DNA of 64,000 bases from Antarcticirhabdus aurantiaca (GTDB lineage: Bacteria > Pseudomonadota > Alphaproteobacteria > Rhizobiales > Rhizobiaceae). A model generated the notes under the pieces. The model ran no database searches. It worked only from the letters and a program-made list of their open reading frames with translations, and had not been told where the DNA came from. Every line of letters starts with the position of its first letter. Position 1 is the stretch's first letter. Of the stretch, positions 1-8,182 are shown piece by piece. The DNA lies in contig NZ_VTOM01000016.1 of assembly GCF_009765365.1 (NCBI RefSeq), positions 62,001-126,000 on the forward strand, given 5' to 3'. Made by a program: the position numbers and the translations under genes.

Positions 1-116
1 CCGTGCCTCCGCGATGGCCTTCCCGATTCATCTCAAGGAGCGCGGCATCCTTCGCCGCATCGACCTGTCCCCGGAGCGGCTGGATCTGGCGGGCGCCCAC
101 GCCGCATCGAGGAGGT

Positions 117-490
117 TCAACGGATGCGACGCAGACGCGCCCACAAGGCCTCGTGCACTCGATCCATGGACCGGATTGCATGGCGTCGCTCCTCGCGGGA
201 GAAGCTCTCAAAGACGGTTCCAACCTTCGCCTCACCTCTCGAATGCGCTCTTGCGCGTCCATGCCGGCGGGAGTGATGGAGACCATCGTCCGGCAGCCCT
301 CGGCCGGATCGGGCTCGCGGACGGCAAGCCCGGCCACCAGCATGCGGTCGAGCATCTTGGACACCGTCGAGGGGCGAACGTTGAGCACGTCGGTCAGGAT
401 CGAGACCGACACCGAACCTCCCGGGTAGAGTGCGAGAAGCAACCTGTCCCGTCCCGGATGAAGGCCGAATTCGGCGAGTTGCAGCCCCAT
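117..490 (-). pseudogene. MarR-family regulator remnant, frameshifted
   Basis: Read on the minus strand from an ATG at 490, the frame gives a MarR-type winged-helix core: a recognition-helix stretch like VLNVRPSTVSKMLDRM followed by a wing. Around 225-235 the homology moves to another frame, which continues with FESFSREERRHAIRSMDRV and stops at 117-119. The first frame stays open to the window edge but no longer looks like MarR. The frame is also open upstream of 490 with no ATG or GTG, so the N-terminus may be damaged too. The frameshift is seen directly; a sequencing error is an alternative to decay. The ligand is unknown. Confidence 0.55.
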
Positions 491-1038
491 GTAGGCGCGC
501 GCGGTCTTGCCGATCGCGAGGATCCTCGGGACGAGATCGAGGTTGTTGGGGGCATCAGCAAGGGGACATCCGTATGGTCGGGATTGCCTCCGTCATGTCG
601 CATCGTCGACGCAGACGCGAACTAGCGCGGATGGGCGTTTGAACAGCCCCGCCCATAAACTTGCGGCATGCTGGCGCGGCGCGATTGTCGCCTCCCGTTC
701 AGGCTGCACGTCCCCACTCCGTACGCAGCTTCATGAATTGAGGTCTTCCGGCCGCCTCGCAACATCGGACCGGGAAGACGACCACCTTCGTGCCAACTCC
801 CTGCCGAGGGCCAACTCCGAGGTGGCGGAACGGCAAGCGTGGCTCGGTCATCGGCACACCGGTTGTCAAGGATCATGCCGATTAGGCGGATGGCGAATCA
901 TGCCAGGATCCATGCACCTGCGCATCGATCGGATGTCGAACGAGAGCGGAGGCAATGCTCGGGGCGTTTGATCCGGCGCAAGGCGCTCCTTGGCGACTGC
1001 CGCTACTCGGCTCCTGAGCCACAATCTCAGGAGCCGAC
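491..1038. other. No recognisable gene
   Basis: Short overlapping frames only, none with recognisable protein character. An AGGAG ribosome-binding site for the next gene lies at about 1029-1033. Confidence 0.5.
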
Positions 1039-1341
1039 ATGTCGCAGTCGAACGATCATGCCCGAAGCTTGGACATCCGTCCCCTCACCGGTACCGAGCG
1101 CCACGTCGCCGTGTTCCGAAATTTCGACATCCTCCCTCCGGGCGGGCACTTCGAGCTCGTGAGCGATCGCGAACCCGTTGACCTCCTCCGTCGCTTCGAA
1201 ACCTTCCAGGGAGGCTGCTTCACGTGGGAGTGCCGCATGCGCCGGCGCGACGAGTGGCTCGTCACGATCGGCCGACGGAGGGCACCGGCGAACGCGGTGC
1301 GGAACGGCTGCGGCGAACGCAACGGTCGCGGCTGGCAATGA
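1039..1341 (+). CDS. DUF2249 domain protein
   Basis: This 100-residue protein carries a DUF2249 fold. It has LDIRPL near the N-terminus, a central LPPGGHFELVSDREPVDLL block and a WLVTI strand near residue 75. DUF2249 proteins are small and often sit beside NsrR, hemerythrin or denitrification genes; their biochemistry is unsettled. The last 20 or so residues are Arg/Gly-rich and probably not part of the fold. The ATG at 1039 has an AGGAG site about six bases upstream. It lies at the start of a block with a truncated globin, NsrR and HemN, which suggests a nitrosative or low-oxygen role by association. A 76-bp repeat begins seven bases after its stop. Confidence 0.75.
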   Translation: MSQSNDHARSLDIRPLTGTERHVAVFRNFDILPPGGHFELVSDREPVDLLRRFETFQGGCFTWECRMRRRDEWLVTIGRRRAPANAVRNGCGERNGRGWQ

Positions 1342-1347
1342 GCTGCC

Positions 1348-1423
1348 TGTTGATCGGTTACTCGTGGCGACCAGCTTGAGGTCGGCACGTTCAACAGGTT
1401 ACCGCGCCGATCGGCGGCGAAGC
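1348..1423 (+). repeat. 76-bp structured intergenic repeat, copy 1
   Basis: One of nine copies of an element that is 76 bp long in each alignable copy. In this orientation it starts TGTTGATCGG and ends CGATCGGCGGCGAAGC. It includes GACCAGCTTGAGGTC and CAACAGGTTA, so TGTTGA can pair with TTCAACA and GACC with GGTC. Other copies are at 13124, 27231, 29906, 30754, 41134, 42299, 61509 and 61878. Confidence 0.75.
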
Positions 1424-1743
1424 CGCTTCTCGTTTCACGCTATGGCCCGGGCAGTGGCGTAAGGGTCATCTTCCAAACGGGCGCCTCGGCCAACTCGATG
1501 GCCCCGCCCCTCTCGAGGCCGGAAAGCATCGCACCCTCGAAAGCACGTGAGAGTTCGGAGGCATAATCACGACCTGCAGTCCGGCGTCTGCCAATCGCGG
1601 AACATGTGCTCGTAGGTGGTTCTGACGATCGCGGAGCTCGTGCGCCTCGATGAAAGGCAGGGTGGTGCTATCGGGCGTTGCGACAGCCCGCTTGCGGAGG
1701 GCGAGGTTCTGGCTAAGCCTCCCGAACGATGGCTGGGAGGGTG
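1424..1743. other. No recognisable gene
   Basis: No convincing coding signal, terminator or promoter was seen in this stretch between the first 76-bp repeat and the globin gene. Confidence 0.5.
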
Positions 1744-2178
1744 TCAGCCGCCGAGTGCAGAGGTTTCATGCGAGCTCTCGCCGAGTGGCATGGGCCTGAA
1801 CAAGAGTCCCGCCTTGAGGCTCTCGGCGATGCGCTCGGCCTTCCGAACGATCGCCGCACTACGCTGGTCGCCTAGTTCGCGCGCCGCAACCTCGCGGAAG
1901 ACGGACAGCCAACGCTCGAAGTGGAACGGGGCGAGGGTGTCGCGAAGGGGAAGATGGGCGCCGAACGGGTTGCCCTTATAGGTGCCGGTCCCGAGCATGA
2001 CCGAGCACCAGAAGTCGCCGAGACGGCCGGTGTGTGCCGCCCAGTCCGTCACCTGCCGAGCGAAGATCGGCGCAAGGAGATCGTCGGCTCGAACCTGTTC
2101 GTAGAAGGCGACGACGAGGCGGCGCAACTCAGCTTCGCTGAGCGGTTGCGGGTCAGGGCAGGAGGTGAGCGGGGTCAT
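1744..2178 (-). CDS. Group 3 truncated hemoglobin
   Basis: The 144-residue protein reads as a trHb3-type globin. It has a B-helix FYEQVR with tyrosine, an E-helix segment WAAHTGRLGDFW, and an F-helix FHFERWL supplying the proximal histidine. Group 3 truncated globins bind O2 and NO in the cytoplasm and are linked to NO detoxification or micro-oxic metabolism. The gene is transcribed away from the NsrR gene, and the 115-bp gap holds two NsrR-like boxes, so NsrR repression relieved by NO is the likely control. The ATG at 2178 is the only sensible start. Length is normal for the family. Confidence 0.85.
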   Translation of the reverse strand: MTPLTSCPDPQPLSEAELRRLVVAFYEQVRADDLLAPIFARQVTDWAAHTGRLGDFWCSVMLGTGTYKGNPFGAHLPLRDTLAPFHFERWLSVFREVAARELGDQRSAAIVRKAERIAESLKAGLLFRPMPLGESSHETSALGG

Positions 2179-2194
2179 GGGAGGAGGCTCGCTG

Positions 2195-2219
2195 AAAGAT
2201 GCCTAAGCCTTGCATCTAT
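2195..2219. promoter_or_regulatory. NsrR-type operator, box 1
   Basis: The sequence AAAGATGCCTAAGCCTTGCA followed by TCTAT has AAGATGC and GCATCT arms about nine bases apart, matching the inverted AAGATGC-type NsrR box. It lies 17 bases upstream of the globin start. Binding is inferred from the motif and from the adjacent nsrR gene. Confidence 0.65.
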
Positions 2220-2242
2220 AACGGCGGCGTAGCACGCTGCCG

Positions 2243-2269
2243 AAAAGATGCAAACGCCTTGTATGTTTT
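2243..2269. promoter_or_regulatory. NsrR-type operator, box 2
   Basis: A second, weaker box: AAAAGATGCAAACGCC then TTGTATGTTTT. It lies 24 bases before the nsrR start, so it probably mediates autoregulation. It has the same arm spacing as box 1. Confidence 0.6.
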
Positions 2270-2293
2270 CGGCGAAGCGAAGGACCTCTATTC

Positions 2294-2776
2294 GTGCGGC
2301 TGACCCTCTACACAGACTATTCGATCCGCGTGCTGGTGTTTCTGACCGCCCGAACCGAGCGCCTGTCCTCGATTTCGGAGATCTCTCAGACCTATGGCAT
2401 CTCGAAGAACCACCTCATGAAGGTGGTGCACGATCTCGGCCGGGCGGGCCTCGTCACGACGGTGCGGGGGCGATCGGGCGGCATCAAGCTGGCGCGTCCA
2501 GCGAGCGAGATCACGGTCGGCGAGGTGGTGCGCTTGACGGAGGACGGCTTCGATCTCGTCGATTGCAGTTCCGGCTCCTGCATCATCGCACGGGCGTGCG
2601 GCATCCGAGGCATTCTCAAGGAAGCGACGAGAGCCTTTCTCGCCGTGCTCGACGGCTACACCTTCGGCGACCTGCCCAAGAGCGAACTCGACATCCTGGA
2701 CGTGCTCGCAGCCTTTCCGGATGCCCGTGCCAAACCGGGCGCGGATGTCGCCGCGCTCGAGCCGGCAGCAGGCTGA
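2294..2776 (+). CDS. nsrR: Rrf2-family NO sensor NsrR
   Basis: The protein is 160 residues and begins MRLTLYTDYSIRVLVFL, the typical Rrf2 opening. The winged helix has ISEISQTYGISKNHLMKVV as recognition region and a GGIKLAR wing. The cluster-binding segment CSSGSCIIARAC has the C-X4-C-X5-C spacing of NsrR rather than that of IscR or RirA. NsrR carries an Fe-S cluster that reacts with NO and releases DNA. The start is a GTG at 2294; no better start exists. NsrR-like boxes occur on both sides of the gap to the globin gene. About 18 residues after the conserved domain are variable. Confidence 0.88.
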   Translation: MRLTLYTDYSIRVLVFLTARTERLSSISEISQTYGISKNHLMKVVHDLGRAGLVTTVRGRSGGIKLARPASEITVGEVVRLTEDGFDLVDCSSGSCIIARACGIRGILKEATRAFLAVLDGYTFGDLPKSELDILDVLAAFPDARAKPGADVAALEPAAG

Positions 2777-3018
2777 CCGCCTTGCCAACGTGCCAAACCG
2801 TGCTGAACCGCCAACCTGGCCGTACTCGGGCGGAATGCGGGATCGTTGGCTGAGCCGCCCAGCTGCCGTTGCCCTGTGCGCGGCGCCACGACTGCCGCAT
2901 CGCGGCGATCACCTGAGGCTGCGGCCGGTTCCTCCGCCGATGGGTGCGGAGCGTCCCGGGACTGGCGAAGCTCGACCGCGTCGGCGATCGCGGTGCCGAA
3001 CCCTCGATCCCGCAGCAT

Positions 3019-3032
3019 TTGATCCCGCTCAA
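3019..3032 (+). promoter_or_regulatory. FNR/FixK-type box upstream of hemN
   Basis: TTGATCCCGCTCAA fits the TTGAT-N4-NTCAA pattern of FNR/FixK/Anr sites with one mismatch. It ends 34 bases before the hemN ATG, and oxygen-regulated control of hemN by such proteins is common. The assignment rests on the motif only. Confidence 0.5.
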
Positions 3033-3066
3033 TGACCCGCGACGGCGGCTGCGGGACAAGGCGTGC

Positions 3067-4431
3067 ATGAACGCACCCTTCGCTCTTCCGCACGCACTTC
3101 GCGACCTCGCCCGTCGCTCGGTTCCACGCTACACCTCCTATCCGACCGCGCCGCACTTCACGTCCGCGGTGACGGCGGAGGTCCATGCCGAGTGGCTGCG
3201 GCGTGTGGCTCGAGCTGGCTCTCCCGTATCCCTCTACCTGCACATTCCTTTCTGTCGGACGATCTGCAACTACTGCGGCTGCACCACCAAGGCTTCGTTG
3301 CGCGACGAGCCGATCAGGGCCTACGCCGCGGTGCTGCACCACGAGATCGCCCTTCTCGCCGCGCACCTGGGGCGTGCCGAGGTGTCCCGCATCCATTGGG
3401 GCGGCGGCACGCCGAACATCCTGCCGCCGGACTGCTTCGAGGCGATCGTCCGCGACCTCGGCGACCGCTTCGCGTTTCGTCCGGACATGGAGCACGCAGT
3501 CGAGCTCGATCCGCGTCATGTGACGCCCGAAGGCGCGCGGGCTCTGGCAAGCCTCGGCGTCAACCGCGCAAGCCTCGGGGTCCAGACCCTCGATCCGGCC
3601 GTCCAGGCCGCGATAGGGCGCGTGCAACCGCTTCCTACGGTCCGGGCCGCTTTCGAGTCCCTGCGCTCGGCCGGCATAGAGGCGATCAACGCGGACCTCA
3701 TGTACGGTCTGCCGTTCCAGGACGACGACAGCGTCGCGGCCACGGCGGAACTCATGCTGTCCTTGGCGCCCAGCCGCTTTGCCATCTTCGGCTACGCGCA
3801 CGTCCCATGGATGAAGACCCACCAGAGGCTCGTCGACGAGGCTGCCCTTCCGGGGCCGGAGGAGCGTCTCTCCCAAGCGGCAGTAGCGAGGCGGATCCTG
3901 GAGGGCGGAGGCTACGTGGAGATCGGCATGGACCACTTCGCGCATCCGGATGACCCGCTTTCCGTCGCCCAGGCCGGGGGGCGGCTGCGGCGCAACTTCC
4001 AAGGATACACCGACGACGACGCGGAGACCCTCGTCGGCATCGGCGCATCCTCGATCAGCCGAATGCCCTGGGGTTATGCGCAGAACGCCGCCGACGTTCC
4101 CGGATGGCGCCGGGCGATCGAGGAAGGACGTTTCGCGATCGCCCGGGGGAAGGCTTTCGATGGTCAGGATGCCATGCGCGCCGACGCGATCGAGGCCGTG
4201 CTGTGCCGCTTCGAGGTTGACCTTGCCGCGGTCGCGGCTCGGCATTCGGCTCCCGTATCGGTCTTCGACGAAGATGTCCGCCGGTTGCGGCACTTCGTCA
4301 ACGCGGGCTGGGTCGACGTCGACGGCAGTCGGGTGTCGATCCGCGTGCACCGTCACGAGATCGCGCGCCTCGTCGCTTCGGAGTTCGATGCCTACCTCGG
4401 CCACGGCGGGAAACACTCCGTCGCGGTTTGA
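3067..4431 (+). CDS. hemN: Oxygen-independent coproporphyrinogen III oxidase HemN
   Basis: A 454-residue radical-SAM enzyme, normal length for HemN. The cluster motif CRTICNYCGC (C-X3-C-X2-C plus the extra HemN cysteine) lies near residue 62. It is preceded by YTSYPTAPHF and followed by the SAM-binding GGGTPN motif. It oxidatively decarboxylates coproporphyrinogen III to protoporphyrinogen IX in the cytoplasm without O2. The ATG at 3067 gives the usual N-terminus; the upstream frame is open but lacks family features. An FNR-type box precedes it. The 3' end overlaps the convergent CcmE-like gene by about 40 bp. Confidence 0.92.
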   Translation: MNAPFALPHALRDLARRSVPRYTSYPTAPHFTSAVTAEVHAEWLRRVARAGSPVSLYLHIPFCRTICNYCGCTTKASLRDEPIRAYAAVLHHEIALLAAHLGRAEVSRIHWGGGTPNILPPDCFEAIVRDLGDRFAFRPDMEHAVELDPRHVTPEGARALASLGVNRASLGVQTLDPAVQAAIGRVQPLPTVRAAFESLRSAGIEAINADLMYGLPFQDDDSVAATAELMLSLAPSRFAIFGYAHVPWMKTHQRLVDEAALPGPEERLSQAAVARRILEGGGYVEIGMDHFAHPDDPLSVAQAGGRLRRNFQGYTDDDAETLVGIGASSISRMPWGYAQNAADVPGWRRAIEEGRFAIARGKAFDGQDAMRADAIEAVLCRFEVDLAAVAARHSAPVSVFDEDVRRLRHFVNAGWVDVDGSRVSIRVHRHEIARLVASEFDAYLGHGGKHSVAV

Positions 4432-5012
4432 GGGATCATCGGGCATCCGGGCAAGTCAGGCTCGCGCAGGCAGGCAGGCCCGGCACATACGCTATTCCGT
4501 TGAGGGCGGCCTGCCTCCGTCACGGCGGCGATCGGCTCGCCGGCCGGCGCTTCGCCGGTCTTCGGCGCAACCATGCCCTTGCCGTCCTCCCACAGGCCAC
4601 GCGCCTTCAGGTCGTCCACGACTTCCTTCGGCATGTAGGTCTCGTCGTGCTTGGCGAGCACCGTATCGGCGAGAAAGACGCGGTCGGGCCCGAGCGTCCC
4701 TTCCGCGATGATCCCCTGCCCCTCACGAAACAGGTCGGGCAGCAAGCCGGCATAGACCACGGGCACCGTTTCCACCGAGTCCGTCACGCGGAAGCGCACC
4801 TTGGAATCGGCGCCGCGCTCCACCGAGCCTTGCTCGACGAGTCCGCCGAGGCGGATGCGCTGGGTAGGCGCCGGCGTGTTGGATACGATGTCGGTCGGCG
4901 AGTTGAAGAACGCGATGCTCGTCGACAGGCTCTGGAGCACGAGCCCGACCGCCACCGCGACGACGCCGACCATGCCGCCGATCCCCGCCAGCCGCTTCTG
5001 CTTGCGCGTCAT
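4392..5012 (-). CDS. ccmE: Cytochrome c maturation heme chaperone CcmE-like
   Basis: The protein starts MTRKQKRLAGIGG, followed by a single N-terminal membrane anchor (residues about 10-35) and an OB-fold periplasmic domain. VLAKHDETYMPKEV near residue 128 holds the conserved heme-attachment histidine. CcmE receives heme covalently and passes it to apocytochrome c. At 206 residues it is about 40 longer than usual: the Cys/Pro-rich tail after about 168 looks unnatural and overlaps the end of hemN, so the original stop may have been lost. No ccmF, ccmH or ccmI neighbour is present, so this is an orphan or secondary copy. Confidence 0.82.
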   Translation of the reverse strand: MTRKQKRLAGIGGMVGVVAVAVGLVLQSLSTSIAFFNSPTDIVSNTPAPTQRIRLGGLVEQGSVERGADSKVRFRVTDSVETVPVVYAGLLPDLFREGQGIIAEGTLGPDRVFLADTVLAKHDETYMPKEVVDDLKARGLWEDGKGMVAPKTGEAPAGEPIAAVTEAGRPQRNSVCAGPACLREPDLPGCPMIPQTATECFPPWPR

Positions 5013-5686
5013 TGAACCGTGGTTCCCCCGTCCTCGCCGATGCCCAGCCCCTGCCAGAAGCTCGCGATCCCCCGCCGTTCTGCGGAGCCTGCCGGGGAGA
5101 CCCCGGAGATGGGTCCTTCTCCGTATGAGGCGGAAGCCTCCAGCCGACAACCGAGCAAGCCGATGGCGCCGACCACCTTCGCCAGGGACGGCGACAGAGC
5201 CCGGCTGGTGTCCATGACCACGCCGAGGGCAGTGATCGCCATGTCGGAAGGAGTGGGCGTCAGCGGCACGACGCGGGAAGCGTCGACGCGGCAGGTATGG
5301 ACGAGGAGAGACATTACGAACCAGGGACGCGTTGGAGGGACTGAGTATGCGCGCCTGGCGAGAGACGTGCGAGGATGATCCAATCCGAGACGGATCGACG
5401 GCGCCTTGATCGAGATCATCGACCCAGCGGTTTGCCGTCCGTTGTTGGCCGCCCGTGGGGTGGTGTACGCCGATCAAGGCTTTCGGCCTGGGGCGGCGAT
5501 TTGCTCCGCCAAACCTTCCCTGGTCCACGTATCCGGCAGGCAATCGACCACGCCTGAGACGGCGTTCGCGGCGAATGGACGTAGCCGACGCAACGCTGGA
5601 GCTGGCGCTGATGGGTTTCCGCTCCCGGCGGGCAAGGTGAACGACAGGCAGCGGTTTTCCCGGGGGATCGATTCTGCTCTTGTGGC
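5013..5686. other. No convincing gene between ccmE and the kinase gene
   Basis: Several overlapping frames on both strands are open, as expected for high GC, but none has recognisable domains. A minus-strand frame upstream of ccmE (5009-5419) could be a decayed neighbour; I cannot name it. Confidence 0.4.
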
Positions 5687-7447
5687 GTGGGGTTTTCGAA
5701 GGGGCGATTCGTGGGAAGCAAGGCGCGCGGCTCGCTGGGCCTGCCGACGTCGTTGACGTCGCGCCTCTTCCTGTTCGCCCTCCTGGCGCTGCTGCCCGTC
5801 TTCGGCGTTCTCTGGATGCTCGAGCAACAGCTGCAGGCGGGCCGGGAAGCGGAGATCCGCGATCTTGCCCGGCGGCGGACGGCGCAGGCGAACACACAGA
5901 TCGAGCGCGTGATCGAGGGGCAGAGGACGCTGCTTCTCGCGGTCTCCTCGTCGCCCACCGTCATGGAGCTCGATGCCGGTCGGTGCGCACGCTACCTTTC
6001 GTCGCTCGTCGAGGCCCTGCCCCATCTCCAGGGCATTGCCGTTCTCGGCCTCGACGGTCGCCCACGCTGCGGCGACGATCCCGTCCGCCCCACGCCCAAC
6101 TATGCCGATCGCCCCTATTTCAGGGCGGCGATCGACACCGGACGGTTCGTCGTAGGCCGCTACACCGTCGGCCGCGCCGATCCTTCGGCCAGGATCCTGC
6201 CGTTCGCCGCCCCGGTGCGGGAAGAGGACGGGCGCATCGTCGCCGTGGTGGCGGCGGGGCTTCGCCTGTCGCACCTCCAGTCGATCGTCCAGGCCTTCAG
6301 CCTGCCCCCGAATGGATCGCTGACGATCGCAGACTCCGAGGGCACGATCCTCGCCCGCACCCCGCTGCCGGAGCGGTTCGTCGGGACCCGCATACCCGAC
6401 GAGTTCGTCGACCGGTGGGTCAAGGCCACGGCTGCCGGCGTGGAGGAGGTGCAAAGCCAGGACGGCACCTGGCGCATCGTTGCCTACAGCCCTGCCGCGC
6501 TTCCTCCAGAAGGCATCTACGTCTCGAGCGGCTATGCCCTGGCCGAGGTCCAGGCCATGGCCGGCGAGGGCTGGCGGTGGAACCTCGCCCTGCTGACCGC
6601 CGGCCTGGTCGGCGCTGCGCTCACCTCGTTGGCGGCGGGCGCCGCCCTGATCCAGCGTCCGGTCCGGAAGCTCGTCGAACTCGCGCAGGCATGGTCGGGC
6701 GGAACGCCTCCAGCAACCCGCCGGCCGATCCCGACGCGGGAGTTCGAGACCGTGACGGCCTCCCTCGACGCGATGGGGCAGGCGATCGAGAAGCGGTCGC
6801 TGGCGGCCGCGCGCCAGCAGGAGCTCCTGGTCGCGGAACTCCATCACCGCGTCAAGAACCTCCTGGCGATGGTGCAGGCCATAGGGACGCAGACAGCGGC
6901 GGGCACGTCCACCCCGGCCGAGTTCCGGTCCGTCTTCTCGCAGCGCATCCAGGCGCTGGCGCGCACCAACGAGCTTCTGACGGCGCGGAACTGGGAGGGC
7001 GTCGAGTTGCGCTCCCTTCTGCGCGCCGAGGTCGAAGCGATGCCGCGACCTGAGGACGTCGAGCTGTCGGGCCCGGCTATCGTCCTACCGTCCTCGCTGG
7101 GCATGCCGCTCACCCTGATCGCCCACGAACTTGCAACCAACGCGGTCAAGTACGGTTGCCAGGCAGGGCCCGGCGGACGGCTCGACATCTCCTGGCAACT
7201 GGAGGTGCGTGAGGACGGCGGAAGGATGCTGGATCTCCGATGGCGGGAGCACGGCACCGCCCCCCTCGAAGAGGCACCCGGTCCACCCCGCGACGGCGGC
7301 GGCTTCGGCTCGAGGCTGATCGCGCGGCTGGTCGAGTCCCTCGGCACCGGGACGACAACTCTGGCGCCGGACGGCCTCGTCTTCACCCTGCGCATCGACT
7401 TTGAGTCCGCTGGGACCGGGAACGATCCGGATCCGCCCGCGGGTTGA
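5687..7447 (+). CDS. Membrane sensor histidine kinase, HWE family
   Basis: Residues about 22-45 form a membrane helix. A periplasmic Cache-like domain follows (about 50-280, with YADRPYFRAA and GRYTVGRADPSARILPFAAPV). A second helix at about 295-325 leads to a HAMP-like linker. The kinase core begins with ELHHRVKNLLAMVQAI (phosphoacceptor His near residue 386) and has an ATPase N-box HELATNAVKYG and a C-terminal GFGSRLIARLVES. This is the HWE/HisKA_2 architecture typical of Alphaproteobacteria. The start is GTG 5687; GTG 5708 is an alternative. The response regulator at 7582 is a plausible partner. The ligand is unknown. Confidence 0.88.
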   Translation: MGFSKGRFVGSKARGSLGLPTSLTSRLFLFALLALLPVFGVLWMLEQQLQAGREAEIRDLARRRTAQANTQIERVIEGQRTLLLAVSSSPTVMELDAGRCARYLSSLVEALPHLQGIAVLGLDGRPRCGDDPVRPTPNYADRPYFRAAIDTGRFVVGRYTVGRADPSARILPFAAPVREEDGRIVAVVAAGLRLSHLQSIVQAFSLPPNGSLTIADSEGTILARTPLPERFVGTRIPDEFVDRWVKATAAGVEEVQSQDGTWRIVAYSPAALPPEGIYVSSGYALAEVQAMAGEGWRWNLALLTAGLVGAALTSLAAGAALIQRPVRKLVELAQAWSGGTPPATRRPIPTREFETVTASLDAMGQAIEKRSLAAARQQELLVAELHHRVKNLLAMVQAIGTQTAAGTSTPAEFRSVFSQRIQALARTNELLTARNWEGVELRSLLRAEVEAMPRPEDVELSGPAIVLPSSLGMPLTLIAHELATNAVKYGCQAGPGGRLDISWQLEVREDGGRMLDLRWREHGTAPLEEAPGPPRDGGGFGSRLIARLVESLGTGTTTLAPDGLVFTLRIDFESAGTGNDPDPPAG

Positions 7448-7581
7448 CGAATGGCGGCAGCCGCCTAGTTCAGTCCGACTGTTCTCGGAGAACGACGAAC
7501 CACGGGACAAGAGGGGGTCCGCGTAACGGCGGAGGCTCTCGCGTGTGGGCAGTGTGACGGACGATCGGAGGTCGGCAGAAA

Positions 7582-7971
7582 TTGGAGTCGCGAAGCCGAG
7601 AGGTGGTGCTCGTCGTGGACGACGAGCCTTTGGTTCGCATGTACGCCGCGGACATGTTCGAGGACCTGGGCGTGGAGGTTCTGGAGGCGCGCGACGGCGT
7701 CGAGGCGCTCGAGATTCTGGAGAGAAGGCCGGACGTGTCGCTCCTGTTCAGTGATTGCCGCATGCCCCGGATGACGGGCCCCGAACTCGCCGAGGAGGCA
7801 TCCAAACGGTGGCCCTCCCTGCGCATCGTGCTCGCGTCCGGGTACACGGATGTAAGGCCGACGCGCTGGCCGTTGATCGCCAAGCCCTACGACGCCGCCA
7901 TCCTCGCCGGGATCGCGCAAGGGCAACCTCCCTGCCATGCGACGATGATGGCTGCCGCGCCGCGAGGGTAG
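7582..7971 (+). CDS. Single-domain response regulator
   Basis: A receiver domain of 129 residues with acidic pair VVDDEP, a phosphoacceptor Asp in LLFSDCRMPRMTGPEL, a conserved Ser/Thr switch region (VLASGYTD) and a lysine in IAKPYD. There is no output domain, so it probably relays phosphate or acts by protein contact. The start is TTG 7582, with GGAGG about ten bases upstream. It lies between two sensor kinases in the same direction and most likely serves one of them. Confidence 0.85.
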   Translation: MESRSREVVLVVDDEPLVRMYAADMFEDLGVEVLEARDGVEALEILERRPDVSLLFSDCRMPRMTGPELAEEASKRWPSLRIVLASGYTDVRPTRWPLIAKPYDAAILAGIAQGQPPCHATMMAAAPRG

Positions 7972-8182
7972 CCCATCAGGCTCCGTACCCCCGGCAGGCG
8001 CATGGCCCCAAAACGAGGTCGGTGCTCCCCCATACCGTTCCGCCTCCGCAGACCGACGTGTTCCTGCCTTCACGAATGCCGACCCCGGAGGACCCGGGAA
8101 GCCGCCGGACGGCGCCCGCTTCTCCGAAGAGCATCTCCCAAGTCATTGCCGGCGCTGCCGCTTTGCCTTAGATGCGCCTGAC

